Source of the DNA: Mesorhizobium sp. B2-7-2
Lineage (GTDB): Bacteria; Pseudomonadota; Alphaproteobacteria; Rhizobiales; Rhizobiaceae
Direction: 5' to 3'
Assembly (NCBI RefSeq): GCF_006440775.1
Contig: NZ_VFTZ01000037.1
Coordinates: 1-35,705, forward strand
DNA length: 35,705 nt
Position 1 is the stretch's first letter. The number at the start of each line of letters is the position of its first letter. The translations under genes were made by a program, and so were the position numbers. Positions 7,463-15,932 of this stretch are shown here, in pieces. The notes under the pieces are model-generated. The model was not told the origin of the DNA, ran no database searches, and saw nothing but the letters and a program-made list of their open reading frames with translations.

Positions 7463-8911
7463 CTACTTTTTCCTGACCGGCGCGAGGATGTCGAACGGCA
7501 GATCGTTCTTCTGCTCCGACGGCGTCCGCGCATAGGTCTCGGTATCGGCCGTAGCCGGCACACCGAATTCCTCACGGGCGTAGGCCGCGGCCTGCTTGGC
7601 CGGTTGGATGTTGAGCGTCTTCAGCAATTCCCCGGTTGCGGCCAGCAGCCGGTATTCCGCGAACAGCGATGCGTAGGACGACGTGTCGGCCAGCGTCGCG
7701 GTGTTGAAGCGCGTGTTCTGGGCATCGAGCACGTCGAGCAGCGAGCGCTGCCCGACCTTGAACTGCTCGCGATAGGAGGCGACCAGCTTTTCATTGGTGG
7801 CTGCCTGCTGCCGCAGCGTCTTTGCCAGCTCCGCCTGGCGGAAGCGGCGGTCCCACGAGGTCCGGACGGCTTCCTCGATCTCGCGCAGCACCTGGTGCAG
7901 CGCAAGGCGCTGCTCGCTGGTGCGGCGGATCTGTTCCTGTTCGTTGGCCTTGTCGATGCCGCCGCGATAGAGGTTCCAGCGCAGCACCACCCGGGCCTGC
8001 AGATCGCTTGCGTCGCCATTGTCGCCGTCGATGTCATACCCCCCCCGGGCAACGCCCTCGGCGGTGATCGTCGGGCCATATTTCGCGCGCGCCGCGTCGA
8101 CCAGCGAAGCGGCGGCGTCGATGTCGCTGTTGGCCATATGGACGCGCGGATTGTTCTGCCTGGCGAGCCCGATCGCATCGTCCAGCGACCGCGGCAGGGC
8201 GGCTGCGACATCGGCAGGCCGCGACGCGTTGGTCAACGGCTTGCCGACATTCTTGAAGAAGCGGATCTTGGCCGCCTCGAGTTCTTCGGTCGCTTCCTGC
8301 ATCCGCGCCTTGGCGGCATAAAGGCGTTCCTCGGCCTGTTGCCGGTCGGCGTCGTTGAGCGCGCCGCCCGCGATGCCTTGCCTGATGTCGCTGAGGATGG
8401 ACTGATGGAAGCCGAGGTTCTTCTTGGCTTCGACCACGATCGAAGCCTGCAACATGTATTCCAGATAGTCCTGGACGACTGCAAGTCCGATGAACTCGGA
8501 GCGTTCCAGAACCCTGAAGGAAGCTCCATCGACCCGCGAGGCCTGGCGGTTCAGTTCCGCGCGCCTTGCGCCGCTGTCATAAAGCGTCTGCGAGACGGTG
8601 AGGTCGGCCTCGTTCGGATAGAGAGCTTTGTGATCCTCGTCGAGCGCGCGCCGCGTGTCGTTGTCCAGGCGGCGAACGCCGGTCGATGCTTCCAGGTCGA
8701 CGCTAGGAAGATAAAGGCCTTTGGCCTGTCGCAGCTCGAATTCGATCGCTTCGCGGTTTTCGATCGCCTGTCCAATCTCCGGATTGGACTCCACGGCGAC
8801 GGCGACAGCTTCTTTGAGTGTGAGTGCGCTGGCACTACCACAAGCCAACATCGACACCGTGACAGCAAGCGCAACGCGCCAGCCGACGGTAATTTTACCC
8901 GTCCTGGTCAT
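7463..8911 (-). CDS. TolC/LapE-type outer membrane efflux protein of type I secretion system
   Basis: A 482-residue outer membrane factor. The signal peptide spans about residues 1-29, ending CGSASA before LTLKEAV, which opens the first OEP repeat (LTLKEAVAVAVESNPEIGQA). The second repeat begins near DDAIGLARQNNPRVHMA, giving the duplicated coiled-coil/barrel layout of TolC. KVGQRSLLDVLDAQNTRFNT near the C-terminus is a characteristic TolC-family segment. It is the first gene of the minus-strand operon with the ABC exporter and adaptor, so it probably supplies the dedicated outer-membrane channel for the adhesin. The C-terminal 40 residues after the barrel look unstructured. Confidence 0.92.
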   Translation of the reverse strand: MTRTGKITVGWRVALAVTVSMLACGSASALTLKEAVAVAVESNPEIGQAIENREAIEFELRQAKGLYLPSVDLEASTGVRRLDNDTRRALDEDHKALYPNEADLTVSQTLYDSGARRAELNRQASRVDGASFRVLERSEFIGLAVVQDYLEYMLQASIVVEAKKNLGFHQSILSDIRQGIAGGALNDADRQQAEERLYAAKARMQEATEELEAAKIRFFKNVGKPLTNASRPADVAAALPRSLDDAIGLARQNNPRVHMANSDIDAAASLVDAARAKYGPTITAEGVARGGYDIDGDNGDASDLQARVVLRWNLYRGGIDKANEQEQIRRTSEQRLALHQVLREIEEAVRTSWDRRFRQAELAKTLRQQAATNEKLVASYREQFKVGQRSLLDVLDAQNTRFNTATLADTSSYASLFAEYRLLAATGELLKTLNIQPAKQAAAYAREEFGVPATADTETYARTPSEQKNDLPFDILAPVRKK

Positions 8912-9322
8912 TTCTACCCCGTGACTATCCCCGCGCCATTATTTTTTTATTGGCGCTTATTTGCCCAAGCCTGCCACCGGACCTTTCAGCCAGTATCTAT
9001 CAAATTTTTCGGGGCCGTGAGCATATAATGGATTAGACACCCGCTAAAATTGCGATTTCCGGCATTAGGGTTAAAGCCTGTAGCAAAAATGGCACAGAAA
9101 CGGGGCGCGCTCGTCGGGACTCTCCCAGTTCAAAGCGCGCTGCGATGGTTATGGTCTGAAAGAAACGGCGAATCGTGCGGCGGCCATGCACAAGCTCCCG
9201 CGAAATCTGCTCAGGCCTTGCAAAGCATGCGCAAGAAAACGCCATTTCAGCCTGGTTTGATTGGCAAACGCGGATCGTTCCCTGTATTGCCGGCCGGAGC
9301 AAAAAGCCGTGGATTTTGTTGC
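8912..9322. other. 411-bp divergent intergenic region
   Basis: No convincing gene is visible here. It must contain the promoter of the type I secretion operon (minus strand) and of the SAF-domain oxidoreductase (plus strand). An AT-rich near-palindrome lies around 8937-8956 (CCATTATTTTTTTATTGG), and a TATAAT lies at 9024-9029 on the plus strand without a good -35 partner. Confidence 0.5.
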
Positions 9323-10651
9323 ATGACCAATATCGCCCTGACCGGGCTTGCCCGCGATCTCGCCCGACGCGCCGCCGAGGGCAGGCCGGTCCGCATCGGC
9401 GTCATTGGCTCCGGCGAGATGGGAACCGATCTGGTGACGCAGGGCATGCTGATGCCGGGCATCTCGATCGCGGCCATCTCTACGCGCCGCCCGCACACTG
9501 CCCGTGAGGCGATCCGCATCGCCTATGGCGACGAGGCGATGGCCGCCGAGGCCGAGACCGGCTCCGGGGTCACCCGGGCGATCGAGAGCGGCAGGATCGC
9601 CATCACCTCGAATGAGGTGCTGGTCACCAACCCGCTGATCGACGTCGTCATCGACGCTACCGGAAAACCTGGCGTCGCCGCCGATTTCGACCTGATGGCG
9701 ATGGAGCATGGCAAGCATCTGGTGATGATGAATGTCGAGGCCGACGTGACCATCGGCTGCTACCTGAAACAGCAGGCAGACCGGCTGGGTGTCGTCTATT
9801 CGGTCGGCGCGGGCGACGAGCCGTCGAGCTGCATGGAACTGATCGAATTCGCCTCGGCGCTTGGGCTAGGCGTCGTCGCGGCCGGCAAGGGCAAGAACAA
9901 TCCGCTCAACCACGACGCGGTTCCCGACGATTACCTTGAAGAGGCGGCGCGCCGCAGCATGAACCCGCGCATGCTGGTCGAGTTCGTCGACGGTTCGAAG
10001 ACCATGGTCGAGATGTGCGCCATTGCCAACGCCACCGGCCTGGTTCCGGATGTTCCAGGCATGCACGGCCCCAGGGCCGATCGCGATCAGCTGGCCAAGG
10101 TGCTGATCCCGAAAGAGCATGGCGGCCTCCTGTCGAGAAAAGGCGTCGTCGACTACACGATCGGCAAGGGCGTGGCGCCCGGCGTCTTCGTCATCGTCGA
10201 GGCGATGCATCCGCGCGTCGTCGAACGCATGGACGATCTCCATGTCGGCCAAGGCCCTTATTACGGCCTGTTCCGGCCCTATCACCTGACTTCGCTGGAG
10301 GTGCCGCTCACCGCCGCCCGCATCATGCTCTACGGCAAGCCCGACATGGTGCCTCTGCCGAGGCCGGTGGCGGAAGTCTGCGCGGTCGCCAAGCGCGACC
10401 TTGCCGCCGGGGAGACCTTCGATGCCATCGGCGAGACCTGCTACCGCTCCTGGACCATGACCGTTGGCGATGCCCGCGCCGTCCGCGCCGTGCCGGTCGG
10501 CTTGCTCGAAGGCGGCAAGGTGCTGAAGCCGGTGAAGAAGGGCGAGTTGTTGACTGATGACAATGCCGTGCCAGACCGGACGACGAGACTTTACGCCCTG
10601 CGCCGGCTGCAGGATGATATGCTCTACGGAGCCAAGATCGGTTTGGGCTGA
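9323..10651 (+). CDS. NAD(P)-dependent oxidoreductase with C-terminal SAF domain (homoserine dehydrogenase-like)
   Basis: A 442-residue protein starting at ATG 9323; the frame is open further upstream but the family-like sequence begins here. A Rossmann motif sits at RIGVIGSGEMGTDLV near the N-terminus, followed by DVVIDATGKPGVAADF and a catalytic-domain region around VYSVGAGDEPSSCMELIEFA. The C-terminal part (PRPVAEVCAVAKRDLAAGET onward, to KKGELLTDD) resembles a SAF domain. Proteins of this architecture occur in alphaproteobacterial sugar and polyol acid pathways, but I cannot name the substrate. It stands alone between the secretion operon and a toxin-antitoxin pair, so the neighbourhood gives no pathway clue. 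No clear ribosome binding site precedes the start. Confidence 0.75.
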   Translation: MTNIALTGLARDLARRAAEGRPVRIGVIGSGEMGTDLVTQGMLMPGISIAAISTRRPHTAREAIRIAYGDEAMAAEAETGSGVTRAIESGRIAITSNEVLVTNPLIDVVIDATGKPGVAADFDLMAMEHGKHLVMMNVEADVTIGCYLKQQADRLGVVYSVGAGDEPSSCMELIEFASALGLGVVAAGKGKNNPLNHDAVPDDYLEEAARRSMNPRMLVEFVDGSKTMVEMCAIANATGLVPDVPGMHGPRADRDQLAKVLIPKEHGGLLSRKGVVDYTIGKGVAPGVFVIVEAMHPRVVERMDDLHVGQGPYYGLFRPYHLTSLEVPLTAARIMLYGKPDMVPLPRPVAEVCAVAKRDLAAGETFDAIGETCYRSWTMTVGDARAVRAVPVGLLEGGKVLKPVKKGELLTDDNAVPDRTTRLYALRRLQDDMLYGAKIGLG

Positions 10652-10713
10652 GCCGCTCCAATTTGCGCAGCTCCGCCTGGCGACCGGGTAGCAAGAAAGC
10701 GGCTGCCGGCATT

Positions 10714-10743
10714 GTCATGACAGTCGCGCTATATTGTCATGAC
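10714..10743. promoter_or_regulatory. Paired GTCATGAC palindromes, candidate VapBC operator
   Basis: The perfect 8-bp palindrome GTCATGAC occurs at 10714-10721 and again at 10736-10743, 22 bp (about two helical turns) apart, each preceded by ATT. A TATATT box at 10730-10735 lies between them as a possible -10. The arrangement upstream of vapB fits autoregulation by a VapB/VapBC complex, as is usual for such modules; the -35 box is weak. Confidence 0.5.
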
Positions 10744-10758
10744 GGATTGGATGCAGCG

Positions 10759-11001
10759 ATGAATCTTCAGATTAGGGATCCGCGGGCAAGAGAACTCGCC
10801 CGCCAGCTTGCCGAAAAACGGAACATTTCGATGACCGAGGCGGTAATCGAGGCGCTCGAATCTGAACTGCAGCGGCACCGCAAACAGGCGCCGTTGGCCG
10901 AACGGCTTGCCACCATTTCCCGAAATTTCAAATCCAAGGCCGGCGGAGGCGGAAAGACGTTGAGCAAGGATGAGGTCGATGAGATGTGGGGACATCCCTG
11001 A
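10759..11001 (+). CDS. vapB: VapB-type antitoxin (PSK_trans_fac/Rv0623-like)
   Basis: An 80-residue protein with an N-terminal MNLQIRDPRARELARQLAEK and NISMTEAVIEALESEL, a pattern typical of the PSK_trans_fac antitoxin family. The basic/Gly-rich tail (KSKAGGGGKTLSKDEVDEMW) is the likely toxin-neutralising part. ATG 10759 is chosen because GGATTGGA precedes it and the family motif starts there; an upstream in-frame ATG at 10717 would place the start inside the operator. The stop codon abuts the start of vapC, so the two are co-translated. Confidence 0.88.
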   Translation: MNLQIRDPRARELARQLAEKRNISMTEAVIEALESELQRHRKQAPLAERLATISRNFKSKAGGGGKTLSKDEVDEMWGHP

Positions 11002-11394
11002 ATGTTCATCGATACCTCGGTCGTCGTCGCCATCCTGGCGGGCGAGGAGGACGCAGCCGAATGGAGCGGCCGGATAGAGTTGGCGTCCGGGCGCGTAACA
11101 TCTCCGCTGGTCATACTCGAAGCGGCGATGCGGCTTTCATCGATGCTCGCCGTCCAGCCGGTTGTTGCCGAAGCGGCGATAGAAGCTTTTCTGCAGGAGG
11201 CTGAGGTGGAAGTCGTGCCGATCGAAAGTAGCGATGCAAAGCTCGCGATCCAGGCTTTTTCCGACGATGGCAAGGGTCGCGGCCATCCGGCCCAGCTCAA
11301 CCTCGCCGATTGCCTGTCGTATGCCTCGGCAAAAAGTCGAGGCATGCCTTTGCTCTATAAAGGCAATGATTTTTCCCACACCGACCTTGCGTGA
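11002..11394 (+). CDS. vapC: VapC PIN-domain ribonuclease toxin
   Basis: A 130-residue PIN-domain protein. The acidic metal-binding residues are visible: D4 in MFIDTSVV, E40 in VILEAAMR, D103 in LNLADCLSYA and D123 in YKGNDFS. All four catalytic carboxylates are present, so the toxin looks intact. It starts directly after the vapB TGA without a spacer. In the family these are Mg-dependent endoribonucleases (often tRNA or rRNA cleaving) held inactive by VapB; the RNA target here is unknown. It converges on proC with only 12 bp between. Confidence 0.92.
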   Translation: MFIDTSVVVAILAGEEDAAEWSGRIELASGRVTSPLVILEAAMRLSSMLAVQPVVAEAAIEAFLQEAEVEVVPIESSDAKLAIQAFSDDGKGRGHPAQLNLADCLSYASAKSRGMPLLYKGNDFSHTDLA

Positions 11395-11406
11395 TGCGGA
11401 CGGTCC

Positions 11407-12222
11407 CTATTTCCCCAGCTCTATCGACCTGAGCCGTGCTGCTTCCACGGCTTCGGTGACGAGCTTCGTCAGGCGGTCGCCGCCCATCAGCACGGCAAGC
11501 GCCGCGGCGGTCGTGCCGTTGGGGCTGGTCACCTGCTGGCGCAGCACACCCGGCTCCTCGTCGCTTTCGGCGGCGAGCGAGGCGGCGCCGAAGACGGTCT
11601 GCATGGCAAGCAGCTTGGCGGTTTCGGTGGGAAGGCCGGCCTTCTCGGCCGCGATCGTCAGCGCCTCGATGAAGTGGAAGATATAGGCCGGGCCTGACCC
11701 GGAGACGGCCGTCACGGCGTCCATGAGCCCTTCGTCGTCGATCGTCGTCACGACGCCGCTCGCCGAGAGCAGTTCGGCAACGAAGCGGCGGACGTCGTCG
11801 GAGACCAGCAGGTTGGAGAATACCACCATCATGCCCTTGCCGATCGCCGCCGGCGTGTTCGGCATACAGCGGATGACCGGCGCGAGCTCGCCCAGAATCT
11901 CTTCGAAAGTGGCGACCGGCGTGCCGGCGGCGATGGAGAGAAAGCTGGTCCTGCCATCGCCGAAGCGCTTGTACTGCGCCGTCACCTCGCGGATCACCTG
12001 CGGCTTTACCGCAATGACGACGAGATCGGGCACGGCATCGGCCGGAATGCCGGCGGCGTCGGCGGCGGCACGGCAGCCGAGATGCTCGGCGCGCTGGCGC
12101 AGTTCGGCATTGGGCTCGACCACGAACACCGCCGCCGGCTCGAGCTTGGCGGATTTCAACCAGCCCGAGAGCATGGCGTAACCCATGTTGCCGCAACCGG
12201 CGAGAACCAGCCTGATCGTCAT
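11407..12222 (-). CDS. proC: Pyrroline-5-carboxylate reductase
   Basis: A 271-residue enzyme catalysing the last step of proline synthesis, the NAD(P)H-dependent reduction of 1-pyrroline-5-carboxylate to L-proline in the cytosol. It has an N-terminal Rossmann motif (LVLAGCGNMGYAMLSGWL), IRCMPNTPAAIGKG in the middle, and the family signature region GSGPAYIFHFIEALTIAAEK with TSPNGTTAAAL near the C-terminus. The start at 12222 is preferred over an upstream in-frame ATG at 12255 because CGGAGG lies just ahead of it and the Rossmann strand begins at once. It is monocistronic. Confidence 0.95.
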   Translation of the reverse strand: MTIRLVLAGCGNMGYAMLSGWLKSAKLEPAAVFVVEPNAELRQRAEHLGCRAAADAAGIPADAVPDLVVIAVKPQVIREVTAQYKRFGDGRTSFLSIAAGTPVATFEEILGELAPVIRCMPNTPAAIGKGMMVVFSNLLVSDDVRRFVAELLSASGVVTTIDDEGLMDAVTAVSGSGPAYIFHFIEALTIAAEKAGLPTETAKLLAMQTVFGAASLAAESDEEPGVLRQQVTSPNGTTAAALAVLMGGDRLTKLVTEAVEAARLRSIELGK

Positions 12223-12303
12223 GAAAGCCTCCGAAAAGAAGACTTCCTTAGACAATTGCGGAGCGCTGGAAAAGTCCAGTGGCGGAAGATCGACAGTCCA
12301 GGA

Positions 12304-13623
12304 TCAGCGGGAGAGGCGAACCGGGATCGACCGCAGCGAGACTTGTCTCAAGCCGAGCACGCCGAGCACGAAGAACAGCCAGACCGGATCGCCGCGGTGG
12401 AAGAAGAAGCTCTCCAGGAAACCGTTCAGCGCCGTGAACAGCACCACCATCATGAAGAAATCGCCGAGGAAGATGTTTTCCTTGCGCGCCGGGATGCGCA
12501 TATAGTCGCGCAAAGGGGCGATCAGGAAGGTGTAGACGGCGACGCAGAGCGCCGGGATGCCCATCAGCACGGCGATGTCGAGATAGCCGTCGTGACCGTG
12601 AACGATGGTGCGGATATCCCAGGGCCGGTCGAAGGGCTGGTCCTGGTTGAGCAGCAGTGGCGTCCCCCAGAAGCTTTCATAGCCGTAGCCGGTCCAGGGC
12701 TTCTTCGCCAGCATCTCGCCGGCGAACTCCCACAGCGTCGTGCGTCCGGTATAGGTGAGATCGGGGAAATAGATTGCCGCCAGATGCTTCACCGGCGCGA
12801 TGAAGACGATGCCGAGCGTGCCGACGGCGGTCGCGATGACGGCCAGCGCAAACAGGATCGGCGTGCCGAGCCGCATGCCGATGAGACTGGGCAGCACGAC
12901 GATCATGATCGAGAACGGGACCAGCCCGGCGGTCGTCTTGGAGCCGGTGTGCAGCATGAAGATCATCGCCGCGCAGAAGATGCCGGCGCCCCACCAGCGC
13001 TGGCCGCGCCGGAACAGGTAGAGCCCGGCGAAGCTGAAACAGGCCATCACCGGCCCGGCGATGTTCTTGTGCGTGAAGACGCCGCGCCACAGACCGGCAT
13101 GCTCCGGCTCCTGCGAGTCGGCGGTGTGCAGCGCTTCATGCGGGAAGACGATCAGGCCGATATAGGAAAGGCCGATCACCACCACGGCAGTGAAGATCAC
13201 CACCCTGGCGAAGGAATCGGCGTCGCGCGGCAGCACCAGGATCGTCGCCATTGTGATGATGCCGATCATGGTGAAGGAGGCGGCGCGCATCGCCGCGGGC
13301 GGATCGGTGGCAAGCACCACCGACAGGAAGAAGAAGCCCAGCATCAGCGCCCAGGAAGGGCTCACCAGCGAGCGCACCACGCGCGGGTCGGCGAAGGCCA
13401 GCAGCGAGAAGATGGAGACCGCGCCGAGCGAGCCGAAGCCGAGCTGGTTGACGATGTCGCCGCCGTCGCCGGTCAGTTCCGCGCCCGCCGGCTGGAAGGG
13501 CCGGAACGAGACGATGATGACGGTGAACAGGAGCGCGGCGATAGCCGTCGCCAAACCTTCCCTGGTGAAGGCTGCGCTGAGCGGCGCGCGCTCAATTCTT
13601 CTCAGGCTGCCGGTACTGCTCAT
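12304..13623 (-). CDS. O-antigen ligase / ExoQ-like polysaccharide polymerase
   Basis: A polytopic membrane protein of about 439 residues with roughly ten hydrophobic segments and the large periplasmic loop expected of the Wzy_C/ligase family. Typical motifs are visible: GVFTHKNIAGPVMA, HTGSKTTAGL and TYTGRTTLWEFAGEML followed by KPWTGYGYESFW. ExoQ-type proteins polymerise lipid-linked exopolysaccharide repeat units; WaaL-type proteins ligate O-antigen. The first role is favoured by the surrounding exopolysaccharide genes, but they cannot be separated by sequence alone. ATG 13623 or 13629 overlaps the end of the upstream glycosyltransferase gene, showing translational coupling; an ATG at 13665 is further inside that gene. 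Confidence 0.85.
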   Translation of the reverse strand: MSSTGSLRRIERAPLSAAFTREGLATAIAALLFTVIIVSFRPFQPAGAELTGDGGDIVNQLGFGSLGAVSIFSLLAFADPRVVRSLVSPSWALMLGFFFLSVVLATDPPAAMRAASFTMIGIITMATILVLPRDADSFARVVIFTAVVVIGLSYIGLIVFPHEALHTADSQEPEHAGLWRGVFTHKNIAGPVMACFSFAGLYLFRRGQRWWGAGIFCAAMIFMLHTGSKTTAGLVPFSIMIVVLPSLIGMRLGTPILFALAVIATAVGTLGIVFIAPVKHLAAIYFPDLTYTGRTTLWEFAGEMLAKKPWTGYGYESFWGTPLLLNQDQPFDRPWDIRTIVHGHDGYLDIAVLMGIPALCVAVYTFLIAPLRDYMRIPARKENIFLGDFFMMVVLFTALNGFLESFFFHRGDPVWLFFVLGVLGLRQVSLRSIPVRLSR

Positions 13624-14590
13624 TGGCATATCCGAATTCGGCGAGCACCCGGCCGAGCGCGACATAGACCGGGTAGAGGCCGCTCGTCAGCGAGCGGGTG
13701 CGCGCCAGCCGGATGGCGCCGCGCAGCGGCGAGGCGGCGAGCAGCGCCAGGCTTTTGAGGAAAACCTTGAGGCCGGCAAGCGGCGTGCCGGCGCGCTTCT
13801 TCTTTTCGACCAGCGTCGAGATCACGCCATTGCGCAGGCTGCGGGCGCGGATCCAGTCGGCCTCGACGCGCCGGGCAGGGACAGTTTCGTTGACTTTTGC
13901 TTCCGCGCACCAGCCGAGCACGAAGCCTTTTTGCGCGCACCGGCTGAGAAAGTCGGAATCGCCGCCGCCCATGAAATTGAACCTGAGATCGAGGAAGGGC
14001 GGTCCCATGGCCTTAAGCACGTTGCGACCGAGCAGCAGGTTGCCGGACGAATAGAGCGCCGGCACGCGGCCCGTCTCCCGATAGGGTGGCGCGAACACCG
14101 GATGCTCGGCCCATCGGGCATGCGAGACATCGGCAAAGATGGGTACCTGCGGGCCGCCGACAACGTCGGCTTCAAGTGTTTCCGCGGCGCCGCACATGCG
14201 CTCCAGCCAGTTTGGCTCGGCGATCTCGTCGTCATCGATGACCAGCAGGTGGCGAAAATTGGGAAACTGCAGGATCGCCGTCTGCCAGCCGGCATTGTAG
14301 GCGCTGCAATTGCCGCGCTCATGCGCGATGATCACCATGCCGGGCATCTCGCCGCTTTCGAACAGCGGCAGCACCGCCTTGGCTCCCTCGCGCGCCTCGG
14401 CCTCATTTTCCATGACGATGACGGCAAAGCGCCTGCCGGTCCGCTGCGCCTTGAGCGAAGCCAGCGTTTCCAGCACCTGCTTCGGCCGCTTGAAGGTCGG
14501 CAGCGTCACGACCGCCTCAACGGTCTCGGCGGCAAGCCCCGGCGACCGTCCCGCGATCGATACAGAAGCGTCGGACGGCAAAGGGAACAT
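13592..14590 (-). CDS. Family 2 glycosyltransferase
   Basis: A 332-residue GT-A fold enzyme. The N-terminal EAVVTLPTFKRPKQVLETLAS is the usual nucleotide-sugar-binding start of GT2 proteins. HLLVIDDDEIAEPNWLERM carries the metal-binding acidic motif, and FNFMGGGDSDFLSRCAQKGF corresponds to the acceptor/catalytic-base region. A C-terminal amphipathic or hydrophobic stretch (LKVFLKSLALLAASPLRGAI) may bring it to the membrane. It transfers an activated sugar onto a growing polysaccharide precursor; donor and acceptor are unknown. It is the first gene of a two-gene minus-strand operon with the ligase and is divergent from the GT4 gene. Confidence 0.88.
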   Translation of the reverse strand: MFPLPSDASVSIAGRSPGLAAETVEAVVTLPTFKRPKQVLETLASLKAQRTGRRFAVIVMENEAEAREGAKAVLPLFESGEMPGMVIIAHERGNCSAYNAGWQTAILQFPNFRHLLVIDDDEIAEPNWLERMCGAAETLEADVVGGPQVPIFADVSHARWAEHPVFAPPYRETGRVPALYSSGNLLLGRNVLKAMGPPFLDLRFNFMGGGDSDFLSRCAQKGFVLGWCAEAKVNETVPARRVEADWIRARSLRNGVISTLVEKKKRAGTPLAGLKVFLKSLALLAASPLRGAIRLARTRSLTSGLYPVYVALGRVLAEFGYANEQYRQPEKN

Positions 14591-14631
14591 CCGTTTCCAG
14601 CAGCGAGGGTTTGAGCCCTCGATAGCATCGC

Positions 14632-14655
14632 GGTGATAACGTTTCGTTAATCACC
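14632..14655. promoter_or_regulatory. Imperfect dyad in the divergent glycosyltransferase promoter region
   Basis: GGTGATAACG, TTT, then CGTTAATCACC form an inverted repeat with one extra base in the right arm. It sits in the 169-bp space between two divergent glycosyltransferase genes, where a shared operator would be expected. A second small hairpin (CGAGGG/CCCTCG) lies at 14604-14621. The regulator is unknown. Confidence 0.35.
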
Positions 14656-14759
14656 TTCTCGCCCGTCCTTCGGAAAAGCCGGGTCTTCGGCCTTTGACAG
14701 TGCCATTTAATCAACGCTTCACCGCGTTTTGCTACCGGCTGCAGCCAAGGATAGGTGAG

Positions 14760-15932
14760 ATGCATCTGCTGTTCGCCACATCGATCGTGCCTGATGGCGC
14801 TCTTGCCTCGGGCTACGAGATTGCCAACGCCGCGATCATCGACGCGCTGCGGCGCGCCGGCGTGCGCGTGACGGTGATCGGCTTCATCTGGCCGGGCAAG
14901 GCCCCGTCCGATCCGCAAAACACCATCGTGCTCGACGCCGTCGAGGTGCGCACCGAAAGCGCGTCGCCGCTGCAAAAGCTTGCCTGGCTGGGCAAGGCGG
15001 TTCTCTCCGGCCTTACCTTTTCCTCCGTCAAGCTGCGTGTCGTTGCCGATGCGCAAGTCCGCGACGCAATCGAACGCGCCGGTCCCTTCGACGGCTATGT
15101 CCTGAACTCGGTGCAGTTCGCCGGCGCCTTTGAGAAGGTTCTCGCCGACCGTCCATTCGTCTTCGTCGCGCACAATGTCGAGCACCGCTCGGCCGAGGAA
15201 AATGCGGCCGGGGCCGGCACTGCGCTTCAGCGCTGGATGTTCCGTCGCGAGGCCAGGCTCCTCGAGGTCATGGAAGGGCGGCTCTGCGGCGCTGCGCGCT
15301 TTGTCTTCACGCTGGCCGAGGAAGACCGCGCGGCACTTGGCGTCGCCTCCGACCGGCATTCCGCGGTGCTGCCGCTGGTGACCCGTGCGCAGGCGCCGAC
15401 AAGCAGGGCGAAGCGGCATATCGATTGCGACGCCGCGCTGATCGGCACCTGGACCTGGCAGCCGAACCGCATCGGCCTCGACTGGTTCCTGACGAAGGTC
15501 GTGCCGCATCTGAAGCCGGATTTCCGCATCAGGATTGCGGGCAATGTGCATTCCGGCATCAGCTCGCCGCATCCCGCCGTTTCCTTCGTCGGCAGGGTTC
15601 CGGATGCGCCGGCCTTCGTGCGCGGCGCCGCCGTCATTCCCCTGATCAGCACCGCCGGCAGCGGCGTGCAGTTGAAGACCATCGAGACCTTCGAGCTTGG
15701 CCTGCCGTCCGTCGCCACCAGTCGCTCGCTGCGCGGCATCGGCTATCGTCCCGACAATTGCGTGGTGACTGACGATCCGATTGCTTTCGCGGCGGCGCTA
15801 CAGGCGGCCGCGGCCAATGTCGTGGACGTCGATGGCAGCGCCTTTCATCGCCGCCAGTTGAAGGCGCTCGACGCCGCGATCGGGCTTGGCCTGGAGAAGC
15901 TCGGCGCCGTCATGCAGGAGGCCGCCGCATGA
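14760..15932 (+). CDS. Family 4 glycosyltransferase (GT-B fold)
   Basis: A 390-residue protein; ATG 14760 is chosen because AAGGATAGGTGAG precedes it and the GT-B N-terminal strand MHLLFATSIVPDG starts there. An N-terminal acceptor domain has FVFVAHNVEHRSAEE, and the C-terminal donor domain begins near ALIGTWTWQPNRIGLDWFL and contains IRIAGNV and PLISTAGSGVQLKTIETFEL, the usual donor-site E-x7-E-like region of GT4 enzymes (IETFELGLPSVAT). It adds a sugar to a polysaccharide intermediate on the cytosolic face. ATGA overlap with the next gene shows translational coupling in a three-gene operon. Confidence 0.88.
   Translation: MHLLFATSIVPDGALASGYEIANAAIIDALRRAGVRVTVIGFIWPGKAPSDPQNTIVLDAVEVRTESASPLQKLAWLGKAVLSGLTFSSVKLRVVADAQVRDAIERAGPFDGYVLNSVQFAGAFEKVLADRPFVFVAHNVEHRSAEENAAGAGTALQRWMFRREARLLEVMEGRLCGAARFVFTLAEEDRAALGVASDRHSAVLPLVTRAQAPTSRAKRHIDCDAALIGTWTWQPNRIGLDWFLTKVVPHLKPDFRIRIAGNVHSGISSPHPAVSFVGRVPDAPAFVRGAAVIPLISTAGSGVQLKTIETFELGLPSVATSRSLRGIGYRPDNCVVTDDPIAFAAALQAAAANVVDVDGSAFHRRQLKALDAAIGLGLEKLGAVMQEAAA

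Noticed and set aside
9024..9029. TATAAT as a promoter for the SAF-domain oxidoreductase
   Set aside because: No reasonable -35 box at 16-18 bp and nearly 300 bp from the start codon; kept only as a remark in the intergenic entry.
12082..13758. 558-codon plus-strand open frame antisense to proC and the ligase gene
   Set aside because: Its composition is a His/Arg/Asp/Glu-rich shadow of the real minus-strand genes and it has no recognisable domain; such long antisense frames are common in GC-rich DNA.
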